From the NCBI GenBank assembly GCA_905205065.1, contig CAJLCI010000006.1, positions 1-64,000 on the forward strand: DNA of 64,000 bases, written 5' to 3'. Below the pieces are notes generated by a model that saw nothing but the letters and a program-made list of their open reading frames with translations, was not told the origin of the DNA and did not search any database. Shown here one piece after another: positions 1 through 9,122 of the stretch (position 1 is its first letter; every line of letters starts with the position of its first letter). The position numbers and the translations under genes are program-made. The DNA comes from an uncultured Eubacteriales bacterium. Its GTDB lineage: Bacteria; Bacillota; Clostridia; Oscillospirales; CAG-272.

Positions 1-32
1 CACTCTTTCCCTACACGACGCTCTTCCGATCT
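1..32 (+). other. Illumina adapter remnant (artefact)
   Basis: The first 32 bases match the 3' part of the Illumina TruSeq universal/read-1 adapter and end in its hallmark GCTCTTCCGATCT. An unbroken SIS-domain reading frame begins immediately after it, at base 33. This is untrimmed sequencing adapter at a contig end, not genomic DNA. Confidence 0.97.
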
Positions 33-872
33 TGCGTACTTGCAACTCCGTCGGCCGTTTCAAAGTACGGAGCCAAGATTTCATATAAAAATACGCTTGT
101 AATAGGCGTATCCCAGTCAGGACAGGCAGCGGATGTGCTTGCAGTCCTCCGTGACGCCAAGTCATGCGGCGCAATTACGGCGTCGGTCACAAACAACGCG
201 GATTCACCGCTTGCAAAGGAAGCTGACTATCATCTTTTCTGCAGCGCAGGTCCCGAAACATCAATCGCCGCCACAAAAACATTTACATCCGAAATGTACC
301 TGCTTGCCCTGCTGTGCGCAGAGTGGAGCGAAAGCGAAGAGCTCCGTTCTCTCCTTGCAAAAGTTCCGGATGCTGTTTCCGACGTTTTGAACAACATCCC
401 TTCGCGACTTGAATCTTTTATCGGGGATTATAAGAAACTCGAAGCCGGCGTTGTTCTCGGACGCGGAGTACTTTACCCCATCGCACTGGAAGGCGCGCTT
501 AAAATTCTTGAAACAAACTGCGTAAAAATGAGAGGGTACCCGATTTCTGATTTTCATCACGGACCGCTCGCACAGATAGGAAAGGGCGATCTTGTAATTC
601 TCCTCGCCGCAAAGGGACCTGTATTTTCAGATTCTGAGGAAATTCTTTCTAAGCTTGACAAAATCGGAGCCGACACAATGATAATCACAGATTCGGCAGA
701 ATTTGCCGGAGAACGCAGGAATGCCGTAGTCGTTCCCTCATTCGGTACAGATATCGTATCGCCGTTTGTTATGGCTGTTGTTTTACAGCTTATTGCGCTC
801 AAGCTCACGGAAGTCCGCGGAATCGATCCCGACGCGTCAAAGGTTCTTAATAAGGTTACCGTTACTGTGTGA
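33..872 (+). CDS. SIS-domain sugar-phosphate isomerase/aminotransferase-like protein, 5' truncated
   Basis: The frame is open from base 33 (directly after the adapter) to a TGA at 870-872, giving 279 residues without the true N-terminus. Two SIS (phosphosugar-binding) modules are visible. The first holds VIGVSQSGQAADV and ETSIAATKTFTSEM, which correspond to the phosphate-binding and conserved E/K segments of GlmS-type isomerase domains. The second holds GRGVLYPIALEGALKILE and FHHGPLAQI. This fits the GlmS isomerase half, NagB-II or AgaS/FrlB-like family that interconverts amino-sugar or amine-sugar phosphates in the cytoplasm. No glutaminase domain is seen, but the missing 5' end could have carried one, so substrate and name stay open. 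Confidence 0.8.
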   Translation, partial: CVLATPSAVSKYGAKISYKNTLVIGVSQSGQAADVLAVLRDAKSCGAITASVTNNADSPLAKEADYHLFCSAGPETSIAATKTFTSEMYLLALLCAEWSESEELRSLLAKVPDAVSDVLNNIPSRLESFIGDYKKLEAGVVLGRGVLYPIALEGALKILETNCVKMRGYPISDFHHGPLAQIGKGDLVILLAAKGPVFSDSEEILSKLDKIGADTMIITDSAEFAGERRNAVVVPSFGTDIVSPFVMAVVLQLIALKLTEVRGIDPDASKVLNKVTVTV

Positions 873-961
873 CAGATAAACAAGCTTTTATTCGGCAGGA
901 TATTTATCAGAATATATATCAAATCATAGCAATTGCGCGGAAACAAAAAGGAAGGCAAAAG

Positions 962-2146
962 ATGAACAACGAATTATACGGAGATCTTAGTATTATCAGC
1001 ACAAAAGGCAACGAAGACTTTGCGCTTCAGGTGGATAACTGGATAAGGCAATGGAGGTATGAAGAGGCTGTCAGCAAAACACAGGAGCTTGGCGGAGGAG
1101 ATACAACCCTCTTTGATACCGACATAAGTGTTGACAGCTTCTTTGATAATGCGGAAACGATCCGTTTTGCAGACGGAGAGGGAAAGTGTATTCTTCATGA
1201 ATCTCTCCGCGGGCATGACGTATATATTCTGTGTGATTTATTCAACTACGGAGCCACATATAAAATGTACGGCGTCGATCACAGAATGAGTCCGGATGAT
1301 CACTATCAGGATTTAAAGCGTATTATCGGAGCAATCGGAGGAAAAGCAAGAAGAATTTCGATTATTATGCCCATGCTGTACGAAGGAAGACAGGACAAGC
1401 GTTCTCAGAGAGAGTCTCTCGACTGCGCAATATCGCTGCAGGAGCTTGTCAATATGGGGGTAACCAATATTATTACGTTCGACGCGCACAATGCAAGCGT
1501 AATGAACGCCATCCCTTATCACGGCTTCGAAAATGTTCATCCGACGTATCAGATGCTCAAGGCTCTCGTAGCAAAGGTTCCTGACATTTCTATAGCCGCA
1601 GAAGATCTTGCAATATTTTCTCCGGACGAGGGCGGCATGTCGCGATGCGTTTACTATTCGTCAGTACTCGGATTGGATTTAAGCATGTTTTATAAACGCC
1701 GCGATTACACACAGGTTGTAAACGGAAAAAATCCGATTGTAGCGCATGAATATATCGGAGGAGATATAGCCGGTAAGGATGTAATTGTCGTAGATGATAT
1801 TATTGCATCCGGAGAATCCATGATGGATGTCGCTCATAAGCTCCGCGAAATGAATGCACGCCGTATTTTTATGTTCGCTTCTTTCGGTCTTTTCTGCGAG
1901 GGGCTTGAAAAAATCGACGCCGCATACGAGCGCGGTGATTTTACATATCTTTTTACTACAAATCTTATATACCGTTCTGATGAACTGAAAAAACGCAAAT
2001 GGTATGTCGAGGTAAACCTCTGCAAGTATGTTGCCCTGCTTATCAATACCCTGAATCACGACAAATCCATCAGCGGACTTCTCAGCAACGCTGAAAAAAT
2101 TACAAATCTTCAAAAAGCGCATCAGAAAAAGCACAGCGGCGATTGA
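962..2146 (+). CDS. prs: Ribose-phosphate pyrophosphokinase (PRPP synthetase), long clostridial form
   Basis: Makes 5-phosphoribosyl-1-pyrophosphate from ribose 5-phosphate and ATP, feeding purine, pyrimidine, histidine and tryptophan synthesis. I chose ATG 962 because AGGAAGG lies just upstream; the frame is open to 869, but that stretch overlaps the upstream gene's stop and has no good RBS. The 394-residue product is longer than the roughly 315-residue classical enzyme and fits the longer clostridial PRPP synthetase group. The PRPP-binding loop is clear (VIVVDDIIASGESMMDVAHK, near residues 266-285), preceded by FDAHNASV and an SPDEGG segment. The gene follows the SIS gene by 89 bp on the same strand. 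Assignment to the family is firm; regulation by ADP/phosphate cannot be read from sequence. Confidence 0.9.
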   Translation: MNNELYGDLSIISTKGNEDFALQVDNWIRQWRYEEAVSKTQELGGGDTTLFDTDISVDSFFDNAETIRFADGEGKCILHESLRGHDVYILCDLFNYGATYKMYGVDHRMSPDDHYQDLKRIIGAIGGKARRISIIMPMLYEGRQDKRSQRESLDCAISLQELVNMGVTNIITFDAHNASVMNAIPYHGFENVHPTYQMLKALVAKVPDISIAAEDLAIFSPDEGGMSRCVYYSSVLGLDLSMFYKRRDYTQVVNGKNPIVAHEYIGGDIAGKDVIVVDDIIASGESMMDVAHKLREMNARRIFMFASFGLFCEGLEKIDAAYERGDFTYLFTTNLIYRSDELKKRKWYVEVNLCKYVALLINTLNHDKSISGLLSNAEKITNLQKAHQKKHSGD

Positions 2147-2231
2147 TTGTGTAAATTGTGTAAATAGAAAATAATTACGCAGATTGACTTTCAGACCGCC
2201 GGAAAAAGTAAGTGTAAAACGCAATCTATAG

Positions 2232-2403
2232 AGTCGAACGTCCTTACGTCAGAACAGTTTTACACGCGAATGCCTTTATAATCAATGTCTTTACAAGAAA
2301 GAGCCTTTACACCCGCCTTTACAAGCGAGCTTCTTTGCAGCCGAATATTTTTACGGCCGAATGTTTTTACAGTCGAACGTCTTTACAGCCGAACGTCTTA
2401 TAG
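2232..2403 (+). repeat. Degenerate 16-bp tandem repeat array
   Basis: About eleven imperfect copies of a 15-16 bp unit with consensus AGCCGAACGTCTTTAC fill most of the gap between prs and the oxidoreductase gene. The last four copies (about 2339-2402) are the best conserved. The period is not a multiple of three throughout and no convincing reading frame uses it. A reverse-complement relative of the unit is found at 52587-52791. Confidence 0.8.
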
Positions 2404-2462
2404 AAGGCGGCGTCTCACTCTTAATTATATTAAACCATATTTACATAAGGAGATTAAGTATT

Positions 2463-3494
2463 ATGAAAAAAATTTTGCGCGCCGGTCTTATCGGAATAGG
2501 TGCGATGGGGCGTGGACATCTCAGCAACTTTGTACGCTTTAATGAAGAGGGCGACCTGATAAAGCTTGTCGCCGTATGCGATATTGACGAATCCCGTTTC
2601 GGAAAAAAAGACGGAACGCTGAACATATCCGGAATTGACGGAGGAGGATTCGATTTCAGCCGGTTCAGCTGCTATACCGACGTTGACGAGATGCTTGAGA
2701 AAGAGGAGCTCGACTTTGTTTCGATTATAATCCCGACATATCTGCATCACGATATCGCAATTAAGTGTCTCGACGCCGGTCTTCACGTATTCTGCGAAAA
2801 GCCGATGGCTTTGACGAGCTCAGACTGCGCCGAAATGATAGAAGCGGCAAAGAGGAACGGACGCAGACTTATGATCGGTCAGTGCCTGCGCTTCTGGGGA
2901 GAATATAATGTTGTAAAGGAATATGTTGAGAGCGGACGTTTCGGAAGATGCACCGGAGGATATTTCTTCCGCGGCGGAGAGCCTCCCAAGGGTTCATACA
3001 ACGACTGGTATATGAAGCGCGAGCTTTGCGGAGGAGCTATCCGGGATCAGCATGTACACGATGTAGACATCATTCAGTATATATTCGGAATGCCGAAGGC
3101 TGTTCATACAGTTGCGCAGAATATTATTGAAGGCAGCGGATATGATAATGTAAGTACAAACTATGTTTACGACGATCTTAAAACAATAAACGCACAGAAC
3201 GACTGGACAATTCAGGGCGTTGGATTTGATATGTGTTTCCGTGTGAATTTTGAAGGCGGTACAATCTATATGGACCGCGAAGGTTTCCGTGTCTGCTCCA
3301 AGGGCGGAGAGCCGTTTACACCGGATTACGACAAGGACAGCGCTTATTATAAGGAAATAAAATACTTTGCCGAATGCATTACAGAGGACAAACCGAATCT
3401 TATCAATCCGCCGGAGGATTCAATGAATACAATCCGTCTCGTAGAATGTGAAATAAAAAGCGCAGATATGGGCGGCGCGGTTGTAAACGTTTGA
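2463..3494 (+). CDS. Gfo/Idh/MocA-family NAD(P)-dependent oxidoreductase
   Basis: 343 residues from ATG 2463, preceded by AAGGAGA at about 2447; an upstream in-frame start at 2361 lies inside the repeat array and has no RBS. The N-terminus has a Rossmann nucleotide-binding motif (GLIGIGAMGRGH) followed by VAVCDID. The family hallmark CEKPMA appears near residue 108, with the catalytic lysine in that motif. The C-terminal half is the alpha/beta dimerisation and substrate domain, including IRDQHVHDVDIIQY. Members oxidise or reduce sugars, inositols and related polyols in the cytoplasm. Its position upstream of rhamnose genes suggests carbohydrate metabolism, but the actual substrate cannot be read from sequence. 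Confidence 0.85.
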   Translation: MKKILRAGLIGIGAMGRGHLSNFVRFNEEGDLIKLVAVCDIDESRFGKKDGTLNISGIDGGGFDFSRFSCYTDVDEMLEKEELDFVSIIIPTYLHHDIAIKCLDAGLHVFCEKPMALTSSDCAEMIEAAKRNGRRLMIGQCLRFWGEYNVVKEYVESGRFGRCTGGYFFRGGEPPKGSYNDWYMKRELCGGAIRDQHVHDVDIIQYIFGMPKAVHTVAQNIIEGSGYDNVSTNYVYDDLKTINAQNDWTIQGVGFDMCFRVNFEGGTIYMDREGFRVCSKGGEPFTPDYDKDSAYYKEIKYFAECITEDKPNLINPPEDSMNTIRLVECEIKSADMGGAVVNV

Positions 3495-3511
3495 CAGGTT
3501 TGTTTTAATGC

Positions 3512-3562
3512 ATCAGGCATAAAAGTGTCAGCTATGAAAGGATAACTTTATAGATGCCTGAT
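3512..3562 (+). promoter_or_regulatory. Inverted repeat that would pair with the mutS2 start codon
   Basis: ATCAGGCAT at 3512-3520 is the exact reverse complement of ATGCCTGAT at 3554-3562, which is the first three codons of mutS2. The 33-nt loop contains the ribosome binding site AAAGGA. In the mRNA this could form a 9-bp stem hiding the initiation codon. This is an observation on pairing only; a chance match is possible. Confidence 0.35.
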
Positions 3563-5953
3563 TTTGACAGGGCTATGACGCCCCTTGAATATGATAAGAT
3601 ATGCGATAGACTCGCCGACTGCGCTCATACTGAAGGAGCAAGAGGTCTGGCTTTGAGACTGCATCCGTCGGACGATCCCGACTTTGTCAGAAGAGCGCAG
3701 CGCGAAACGTCTGACGCAAAAAAACTAATCGGTCTTAAAGGCACTCCAGCTTTTTCTGACATTAAAGATATATCTACCGCTCTCGAACGCGCCGACCGCG
3801 GGGCCTCTCTTTCCATGAGGGAGCTTTTGGATATTGCGGCAGTATGGCATACGGCGAGAACGCTTCTAAATTATTACAACACAGACCGATGCTCCGATAC
3901 AATGACAATCGACGTGTATTTTGAGCGTCTTACTGAAAACCGGAAAGCTGAAATGCGTATAACCCGTTCAATCGTCTCCGAGGATATGATGGCGGATGAA
4001 GCGAGCCCCGCGCTTGCCGATATAAGACGGAAAAAAAGAACGGCTTCAAACAAAATAAAAGATACTCTGCAGAAATATACAAGCGGTTCATACAGTAAAT
4101 ATCTTCAGGAAAATATTGTAACTACACGCGGCGGACGTTTTGTCGTTCCGGTAAAGCTTGAAAACAAAAATGAAATCAAAGGACTTGTACATGACACCTC
4201 AGCTTCCGGAGCCACTGTATTTATAGAGCCCATGTCGGTTGTCGAGGCAAATAACGAGCTGCGCGAACTTGAAATCAAGGAAAGCCGGGAAATCGACCGG
4301 ATTCTTGCGGAGCTTTCGGTGCTTTGTTCGGAGCATTCAGGCGAGCTTAGCCTTAATTATTATAACATAACCGAAATCGCTTTCATATATGCAAAAGCCG
4401 AATATTCATACAGAATTGACGGGGTGGAACCGATTATCTCGGATTCTCCCAAGATAGATTTACGCAGTGCAAGGCATCCGCTGATTGACAAAAAGAATGT
4501 TGTTCCCATTGACGTAAGTCTCGGCTGTGGTTTCGACAGTCTTGTAATTACCGGGCCAAATACCGGAGGAAAGACCGTAACGCTGAAAACTCTCGGTCTG
4601 TTCGTCCTTATGTCGCAGTCCGGTCTTCATATACCCGCAAAAGCTCTGTCTGAAATCGGAGTATTCAGCCGTGTGCTTGCAAACATAGGAGACGAGCAAA
4701 GTATAGAACAGTCTCTCTCCACCTTCTCGGCGCATATGGTCTGCATAGTTGAAATGCTGAAAAAGGCCGATTCTGAAAGTCTTGTTCTTTTCGACGAGCT
4801 TGGCGCCGGTACAGATCCGGTTGAAGGGGCAGCTCTTGCGGTATCAATTCTGGAAAGTGTGCGCGGACGCGGAGCTTTATGCGCTTCAACGACGCATTAT
4901 GCCGAGCTGAAGGAGTATGCTCTTGATACCGAAGGAGTATGCAATGCCTGCTGCGAATTTGACGTTGAAACTCTGCGGCCCACCTACAGACTCATAATAG
5001 GAACTCCCGGCAGATCAAACGCATTTGCAATTTCGCGCAAGCTCGGACTTGACGAGTCCATTGTAAAACGGGCTGAGAGTTATGTCAGCGGAGAAAATCG
5101 CCGCTTTGAGGAAGTAATCGACCGTCTCGAAGAAAATCGCGCCGCGCTTGAAAAGGAGCGAGGAGAGGCGGAAAGGCTCCGCGCCGAATATGAGGCATAC
5201 AAGCGGGATCAGGAAAAAGCTCTTCGGACACATGCGGAAAATACGGAACGCGAAATCGAGCGCCGGCGTGCAGACGCGATGCGGATTATAGAAAGCGCAA
5301 GAGCAACAAGCGAGTATGTGCTTGAACAGCTTGAGGAGGTCAAGCGCAAACGGAATTCGTCCGATTTGTCGGACTCTCTCAGCGCCGCAAGACAGAATAT
5401 ACGTCGCAGCCTCCGCGACGCGGATAACAAAATCAATCCCGTCATGAACATACAGTCTGATGAGGAATATAAGCTTCCGCGTCCGCTGAAAGCCGGGGAT
5501 GATGTTCAGATTACATCGCTCGGCAAGGCCGGAACTGTACTGGAGGTTTCAGATAAAAATGACAGCGTAACCGTTCAGGCGGGAATAATCAAAACACGGG
5601 TACCGATAAACGAGCTGCGGCTTATAGAAGGCGATTCCGCTTTCTTTATTGGAGACGACAAAAAGAAAAAATCTATAAGAAGCGAGGGAAAAACTCTTTC
5701 TGCAAAAAGCTTCAGTCCCGAAATCGATCTTCGCGGAGAGAACGGTGAGGACGGCTGGTTTATTCTGGACAGATATCTCGATGACGCCAAAATGGCCGGT
5801 GTAAAATCGGTTACCGTTGTACACGGCAAGGGAACCGGCGCGCTGAAAAAGGCACTGTGGCAATTTATGAAGAATGACAAGCGTATAAGGTCGTTTCGCC
5901 TCGGTATGTACGGAGAGGGAGACGGCGGAGTTACGGTTGTAGAGCTGAAATAA
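3554..5953 (+). CDS. mutS2: MutS2 family ATPase/endonuclease with C-terminal Smr domain
   Basis: 799 residues, typical length for MutS2. The start ATG 3554 follows AAAGGA. The central ATPase contains Walker A GPNTGGKTVTLKT near residue 337, the signature region SLSTFSAHM, and Walker B LVLFDELGAGTDP. A long charged coiled-coil region follows (about 510-630). The C-terminal Smr nuclease domain (about 725-799) has IDLRG and HGKGTGALK, matching the family's conserved DLRG and HGxGxG signatures. Like other MutS2 proteins it lacks the mismatch-recognition domain of MutS1. Known roles are suppression of homologous recombination and, in Bacillus, action on collided ribosomes. It sits between a sugar oxidoreductase and rhaB on the same strand. 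Family assignment is secure. Confidence 0.95.
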   Translation: MPDFDRAMTPLEYDKICDRLADCAHTEGARGLALRLHPSDDPDFVRRAQRETSDAKKLIGLKGTPAFSDIKDISTALERADRGASLSMRELLDIAAVWHTARTLLNYYNTDRCSDTMTIDVYFERLTENRKAEMRITRSIVSEDMMADEASPALADIRRKKRTASNKIKDTLQKYTSGSYSKYLQENIVTTRGGRFVVPVKLENKNEIKGLVHDTSASGATVFIEPMSVVEANNELRELEIKESREIDRILAELSVLCSEHSGELSLNYYNITEIAFIYAKAEYSYRIDGVEPIISDSPKIDLRSARHPLIDKKNVVPIDVSLGCGFDSLVITGPNTGGKTVTLKTLGLFVLMSQSGLHIPAKALSEIGVFSRVLANIGDEQSIEQSLSTFSAHMVCIVEMLKKADSESLVLFDELGAGTDPVEGAALAVSILESVRGRGALCASTTHYAELKEYALDTEGVCNACCEFDVETLRPTYRLIIGTPGRSNAFAISRKLGLDESIVKRAESYVSGENRRFEEVIDRLEENRAALEKERGEAERLRAEYEAYKRDQEKALRTHAENTEREIERRRADAMRIIESARATSEYVLEQLEEVKRKRNSSDLSDSLSAARQNIRRSLRDADNKINPVMNIQSDEEYKLPRPLKAGDDVQITSLGKAGTVLEVSDKNDSVTVQAGIIKTRVPINELRLIEGDSAFFIGDDKKKKSIRSEGKTLSAKSFSPEIDLRGENGEDGWFILDRYLDDAKMAGVKSVTVVHGKGTGALKKALWQFMKNDKRIRSFRLGMYGEGDGGVTVVELK

Positions 5954-5962
5954 AAAATACAG

Positions 5963-5978
5963 CGGCGCATGTGCGCCG
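5963..5978 (+). promoter_or_regulatory. Short GC-rich hairpin between mutS2 and rhaB
   Basis: CGGCGCA, a 2-nt centre, then TGCGCCG form a perfect 7-bp stem 10 bp after the mutS2 stop and just before the rhaB ribosome binding site. There is no T-run, so it is not an obvious terminator. It may be an mRNA processing or stability element in the mutS2-rhaB transcript. Confidence 0.3.
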
Positions 5979-6009
5979 ATTGAAAAGGAGAAAAAGGAGA
6001 ATAGTAAAT

Positions 6010-7494
6010 ATGGCAGAACTTAAAATGCTCGCAATTGACCTGGGAGCATCCAGCGGAAGAGGAATTGTCGGAAAGTTCGACGGAAACCGCCTTACTCTCG
6101 AAGAAAATCACAGATTTCCCAATGAGCCGGTAATTACTGCAGGAAGCTTTAACTGGGATATTTTGCGTATTTATCATGAAATCAAAGATTCAATAAGAAA
6201 ATGCGCTCTCAGCGACGACCGCAATATTGCTTCGATTGCAATTGATACATGGGGCGTTGACTACGGCTTTCTTGATAAAAACGGCAAGCTTATCGGCAAT
6301 CCGTATCACTACCGTGACGACCGTACCGCAGGAGTTCCTGAGCTTGCATTTAATACCGTAAGTCAGGATGATCTTTATGGTGTTACCGGTACTCAGACAA
6401 TGAACTTTAACACCATTTTTCAGCTTATCGCAGAAAAGCGTGACAATCCGGAAATTTTCGATATAGCCAAAAGACTGCTTTTTGTTCCCGATCTTCTCAA
6501 TTACTTTTTGACCGGCGTTCAGGAAAACGAGTATACCATCGCGTCTACCGGCTCGCTTCTTGACTCCAGAGCCCGCAGTTGGTCATTTGACATTATCGAT
6601 AAGTTCGGAATTCCGAGAGAGATATTCGGAAAAATAGCTCAACCCGGAACAATAGTAGGTCCGCTTCTCCCTCAGGTAATCGAAGAGGTCGGCGCCATCA
6701 ACGCAAAAGTTATACATGCGGCTTCTCATGATACTGCAAGTGCAGTCGTGGCGGTTCCTGCCAAAGGCGGCGATTTTGTATACATTTCAAGCGGAACGTG
6801 GTCGCTTATGGGCAGCGAGCTTAAGGAACCCTGCCTTGACGGGGATGCGAAAAAATACGACTTTACCAACGAAGGCGGTATGAACCGCACCATACGTTTT
6901 CTCAAAAATATTATGGGACTTTGGATTGAACAGGAATCGCGCCGCCAGTGGGCACGCGAAGGAAAGAAGTTTTCTTTCGACTGGCTGTCGGACGCGGCAA
7001 TGGCATCAAGACCTCTCCAATGCCTGATTAATCCGAACGATTATACCTTCAACGCGCCCGGAAATATGCCTGAGCGAATTGCAGAATACTGCCGCAGGAC
7101 AGGACAGCATGTTCCGGAAAGCTACGGGGAAATTGTGCGCTGTATTTTTGACAGTCTTGCACTCTGTTACCGTTGGACCGTTGACAAAATCAACAGTATT
7201 AAGGGCTCTAAGACTCCGTTTATCAATATAGTCGGCGGAGGCTGCAAGGAAGCGCCGCTCTGCCAGCTGACTGCAGACGCATGCGGAATTCCGGTATACG
7301 CCGGTCCAGTTGAAGCAACCGCAATCGGCAATATCTGTGTTCAAGCTATGGCGCTCGGTGAAATTAAGGATATGGCCGAAGCCCGTCATATTGTGCGCAA
7401 TTCCTTTGAGATCAAATGCTATGAGCCCAACAGAGAAAACGCCGCTATGTGGGACGAGGGCTACGAAAAGTTCTGTGCTCTGCTGAAAGACTGA
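6010..7494 (+). CDS. rhaB: Rhamnulokinase
   Basis: Phosphorylates L-rhamnulose to L-rhamnulose 1-phosphate, the second step of L-rhamnose catabolism in the cytoplasm. 494 residues from ATG 6010, which follows AAAAGGAG; the open frame runs 13 codons further up into the hairpin region without a better start. It belongs to the FGGY/ASKHA sugar kinases. The N-terminal phosphate-binding motif is LAIDLGASSGRG, IDTWGVDYGF follows near residue 80, and the C-terminal nucleotide-binding segment includes NIVGGGCKEAPLCQLTADA. The ASSGR variant of the phosphate loop is typical of RhaB and separates it from xylulose and glycerol kinases. rhaA follows 66 bp downstream; rhaD and a dedicated regulator are not in this window. 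Confidence 0.93.
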   Translation: MAELKMLAIDLGASSGRGIVGKFDGNRLTLEENHRFPNEPVITAGSFNWDILRIYHEIKDSIRKCALSDDRNIASIAIDTWGVDYGFLDKNGKLIGNPYHYRDDRTAGVPELAFNTVSQDDLYGVTGTQTMNFNTIFQLIAEKRDNPEIFDIAKRLLFVPDLLNYFLTGVQENEYTIASTGSLLDSRARSWSFDIIDKFGIPREIFGKIAQPGTIVGPLLPQVIEEVGAINAKVIHAASHDTASAVVAVPAKGGDFVYISSGTWSLMGSELKEPCLDGDAKKYDFTNEGGMNRTIRFLKNIMGLWIEQESRRQWAREGKKFSFDWLSDAAMASRPLQCLINPNDYTFNAPGNMPERIAEYCRRTGQHVPESYGEIVRCIFDSLALCYRWTVDKINSIKGSKTPFINIVGGGCKEAPLCQLTADACGIPVYAGPVEATAIGNICVQAMALGEIKDMAEARHIVRNSFEIKCYEPNRENAAMWDEGYEKFCALLKD

Positions 7495-7532
7495 ATACAT
7501 AAATTGTCTGCTTTTTCATATACTATTTTTTA

Positions 7533-7547
7533 GCCGCTTCAAGCGGC
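7533..7547 (+). promoter_or_regulatory. Short hairpin just upstream of the rhaA ribosome binding site
   Basis: GCCGCTT and AAGCGGC pair perfectly around a single C, leaving GGAGG of rhaA just 3' of the stem. It resembles the hairpin between mutS2 and rhaB. It could stabilise or tune translation of rhaA, but no regulator is evident. Confidence 0.3.
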
Positions 7548-7560
7548 ATGGAGGATTAAT

Positions 7561-8814
7561 ATGTCTGTTTCCGAAGCTTATAAAAATGCCAAAGAGATTT
7601 ATGCAGAGCTTGGCGTCAATACCGATTCTGCAATTTCAAGAATAGAAAAAATCCCTGTCTCGATGCACTGTTGGCAGGGCGACGATGTACGCGGATTTGA
7701 AAATCCCGACGGGGATCTTACCGGCGGTATTCAGACTACCGGAAATTATCCGGGAAGAGCCGCTACAATTGAACAGCTCCGAAGCGATTTCGAAAAAGCC
7801 GCTTCACTTATTCCCGGCAAAAAGAACATCAGTCTTCACGCAATTTATCTCGATAACTGCGGTCAGAAGGTTGAAAGAAATGAGATAGAACCCAAGCATT
7901 TTGCATCATGGGTTGACTGGGCAAAAAAAGGCGGCTTCGGTATCGATTTTAACCCGACATACTTTTCTCATAAGCTCAGCTCCGACGGCTTCACCTTGTC
8001 AAATCCGGATAAGCACATCAGAGACTTCTGGATTGAGCACGGTATTGCCTGCCGTCGCATTTCGGAGTATATCGGACGGGAACTCGGAACCACAGTAATC
8101 GAGAACCATTGGGTGCCGGACGGTTTTAAGGATATTCCGGTTGACCGCTTTGCATACCGTGAGCGGCTGAAAGAATCATATGATAAAATCTTTTCGGTAA
8201 AGCTTGACAAAAAATATCTTATAGATTCTGTTGAGGGAAAGGTTTTCGGTCTCGGTGCTGAGAGCTGCACAATAGGTTCTCACGAATTCTATCTTGCGTA
8301 TGCCCAGAAAAACGGTATCAGCCTCACTCTTGATACAGGACATTACCACCCGACTGAGGTGGTGTCCGATAAAATCTCATCAGCACTTCTTTTCCTCGAC
8401 GATGTGATGCTCCACGTCTCCCGCCCTGTCAGATGGGACAGCGATCACGTAGTTATATTTGACGATGAACTAAAATACATTGCTCAGGAAATTCTCTGGG
8501 GCGGATTTGAAAACAGAGTTCATATAGGACTTGATTTCTTTGACGCATCTATTAACCGCATCGCCGCATGGGTAATCGGAACGCGCAATATGCAGAAGGC
8601 TTTATTGTTTGCAGCGGTTGCGCCGATCGACAAGCTTCGTTCTTTTGAAAACAGTGGCGACTATACGTCCCGTCTGGCAATGCTTGAGGAAATCAAAACG
8701 CTTCCCTTCTCAGCAGTATGGGATTACTACTGTGAAAAGGCGGGAGTGCCGGTACGGGATAAATGGATAAATGACGTAAAGTCTTATGAAAAAGACGTAC
8801 TTTCCGGGAGATAA
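7561..8814 (+). CDS. rhaA: L-rhamnose isomerase
   Basis: Converts L-rhamnose to L-rhamnulose, the first step of the pathway completed by the upstream rhaB kinase. 417 residues, the usual RhaA length, with GGAGG eight bases before ATG 7561. Family segments are clear: SMHCWQGDDVRGFE near residue 36, GIQTTGNYPGRA, and the metal-binding TIM-barrel stretch with ENHWVPDG, ESCTIGSHEFYLAYA, LDTGHYHPTE and SRPVRWDSDHVV, which carry the expected acidic and histidine ligands for Mn2+. The gene ends the colinear run that began at 33 and is followed by a strong palindromic terminator at 8955-8994. Confidence 0.96.
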   Translation: MSVSEAYKNAKEIYAELGVNTDSAISRIEKIPVSMHCWQGDDVRGFENPDGDLTGGIQTTGNYPGRAATIEQLRSDFEKAASLIPGKKNISLHAIYLDNCGQKVERNEIEPKHFASWVDWAKKGGFGIDFNPTYFSHKLSSDGFTLSNPDKHIRDFWIEHGIACRRISEYIGRELGTTVIENHWVPDGFKDIPVDRFAYRERLKESYDKIFSVKLDKKYLIDSVEGKVFGLGAESCTIGSHEFYLAYAQKNGISLTLDTGHYHPTEVVSDKISSALLFLDDVMLHVSRPVRWDSDHVVIFDDELKYIAQEILWGGFENRVHIGLDFFDASINRIAAWVIGTRNMQKALLFAAVAPIDKLRSFENSGDYTSRLAMLEEIKTLPFSAVWDYYCEKAGVPVRDKWINDVKSYEKDVLSGR

Positions 8815-8954
8815 CAGGAATTATCAGAAATTCCGGTTGACTGATGCAGCTTTGTAAAATATGCTGTATTCCGGCTCAAATAATTTACAAAACCGAATGG
8901 AAATCGATGCAGTACTATATTGCTCCTGATTATACCGCTTATACCGTCGTATAA

Positions 8955-8994
8955 AATTAATGTCCCCCGCCTTTAAAGGCGGGGGACATTAATT
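8955..8994 (+). terminator. Perfect 40-bp palindrome, terminator-like, after rhaA
   Basis: Left arm AATTAATGTCCCCCGCCTTT is followed immediately by its exact reverse complement, giving a 20-bp perfect arm with a GC-rich core. It lies 141 bp after the rhaA stop. The flanking T-rich sequence is short, so it may act in both directions. A close relative lies at 10492-10537 on the far side of the next gene. Confidence 0.75.
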
Positions 8995-9093
8995 CATAAA
9001 AGTCGATAACCTGACTTACCTGCCATTAGTCGTTTTTTCAGACTGCAGTATAATTTTTGTTTGTTATGTAATAGACGGAAAAGGAAGTAACGG

Positions 9094-9122
9094 TTGACAC
9101 TTATTTGTAACTATGATAAAAT
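9094..9122 (+). promoter_or_regulatory. Sigma-70/A type promoter
   Basis: TTGACA (9094-9099), 17-bp spacer, TAAAAT (9117-9122). This is a near-consensus housekeeping promoter in the gap between rhaA and the aldo/keto reductase. It would leave a leader of about 250 nt before ATG 9385, unless it drives a separate short RNA. Confidence 0.6.
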
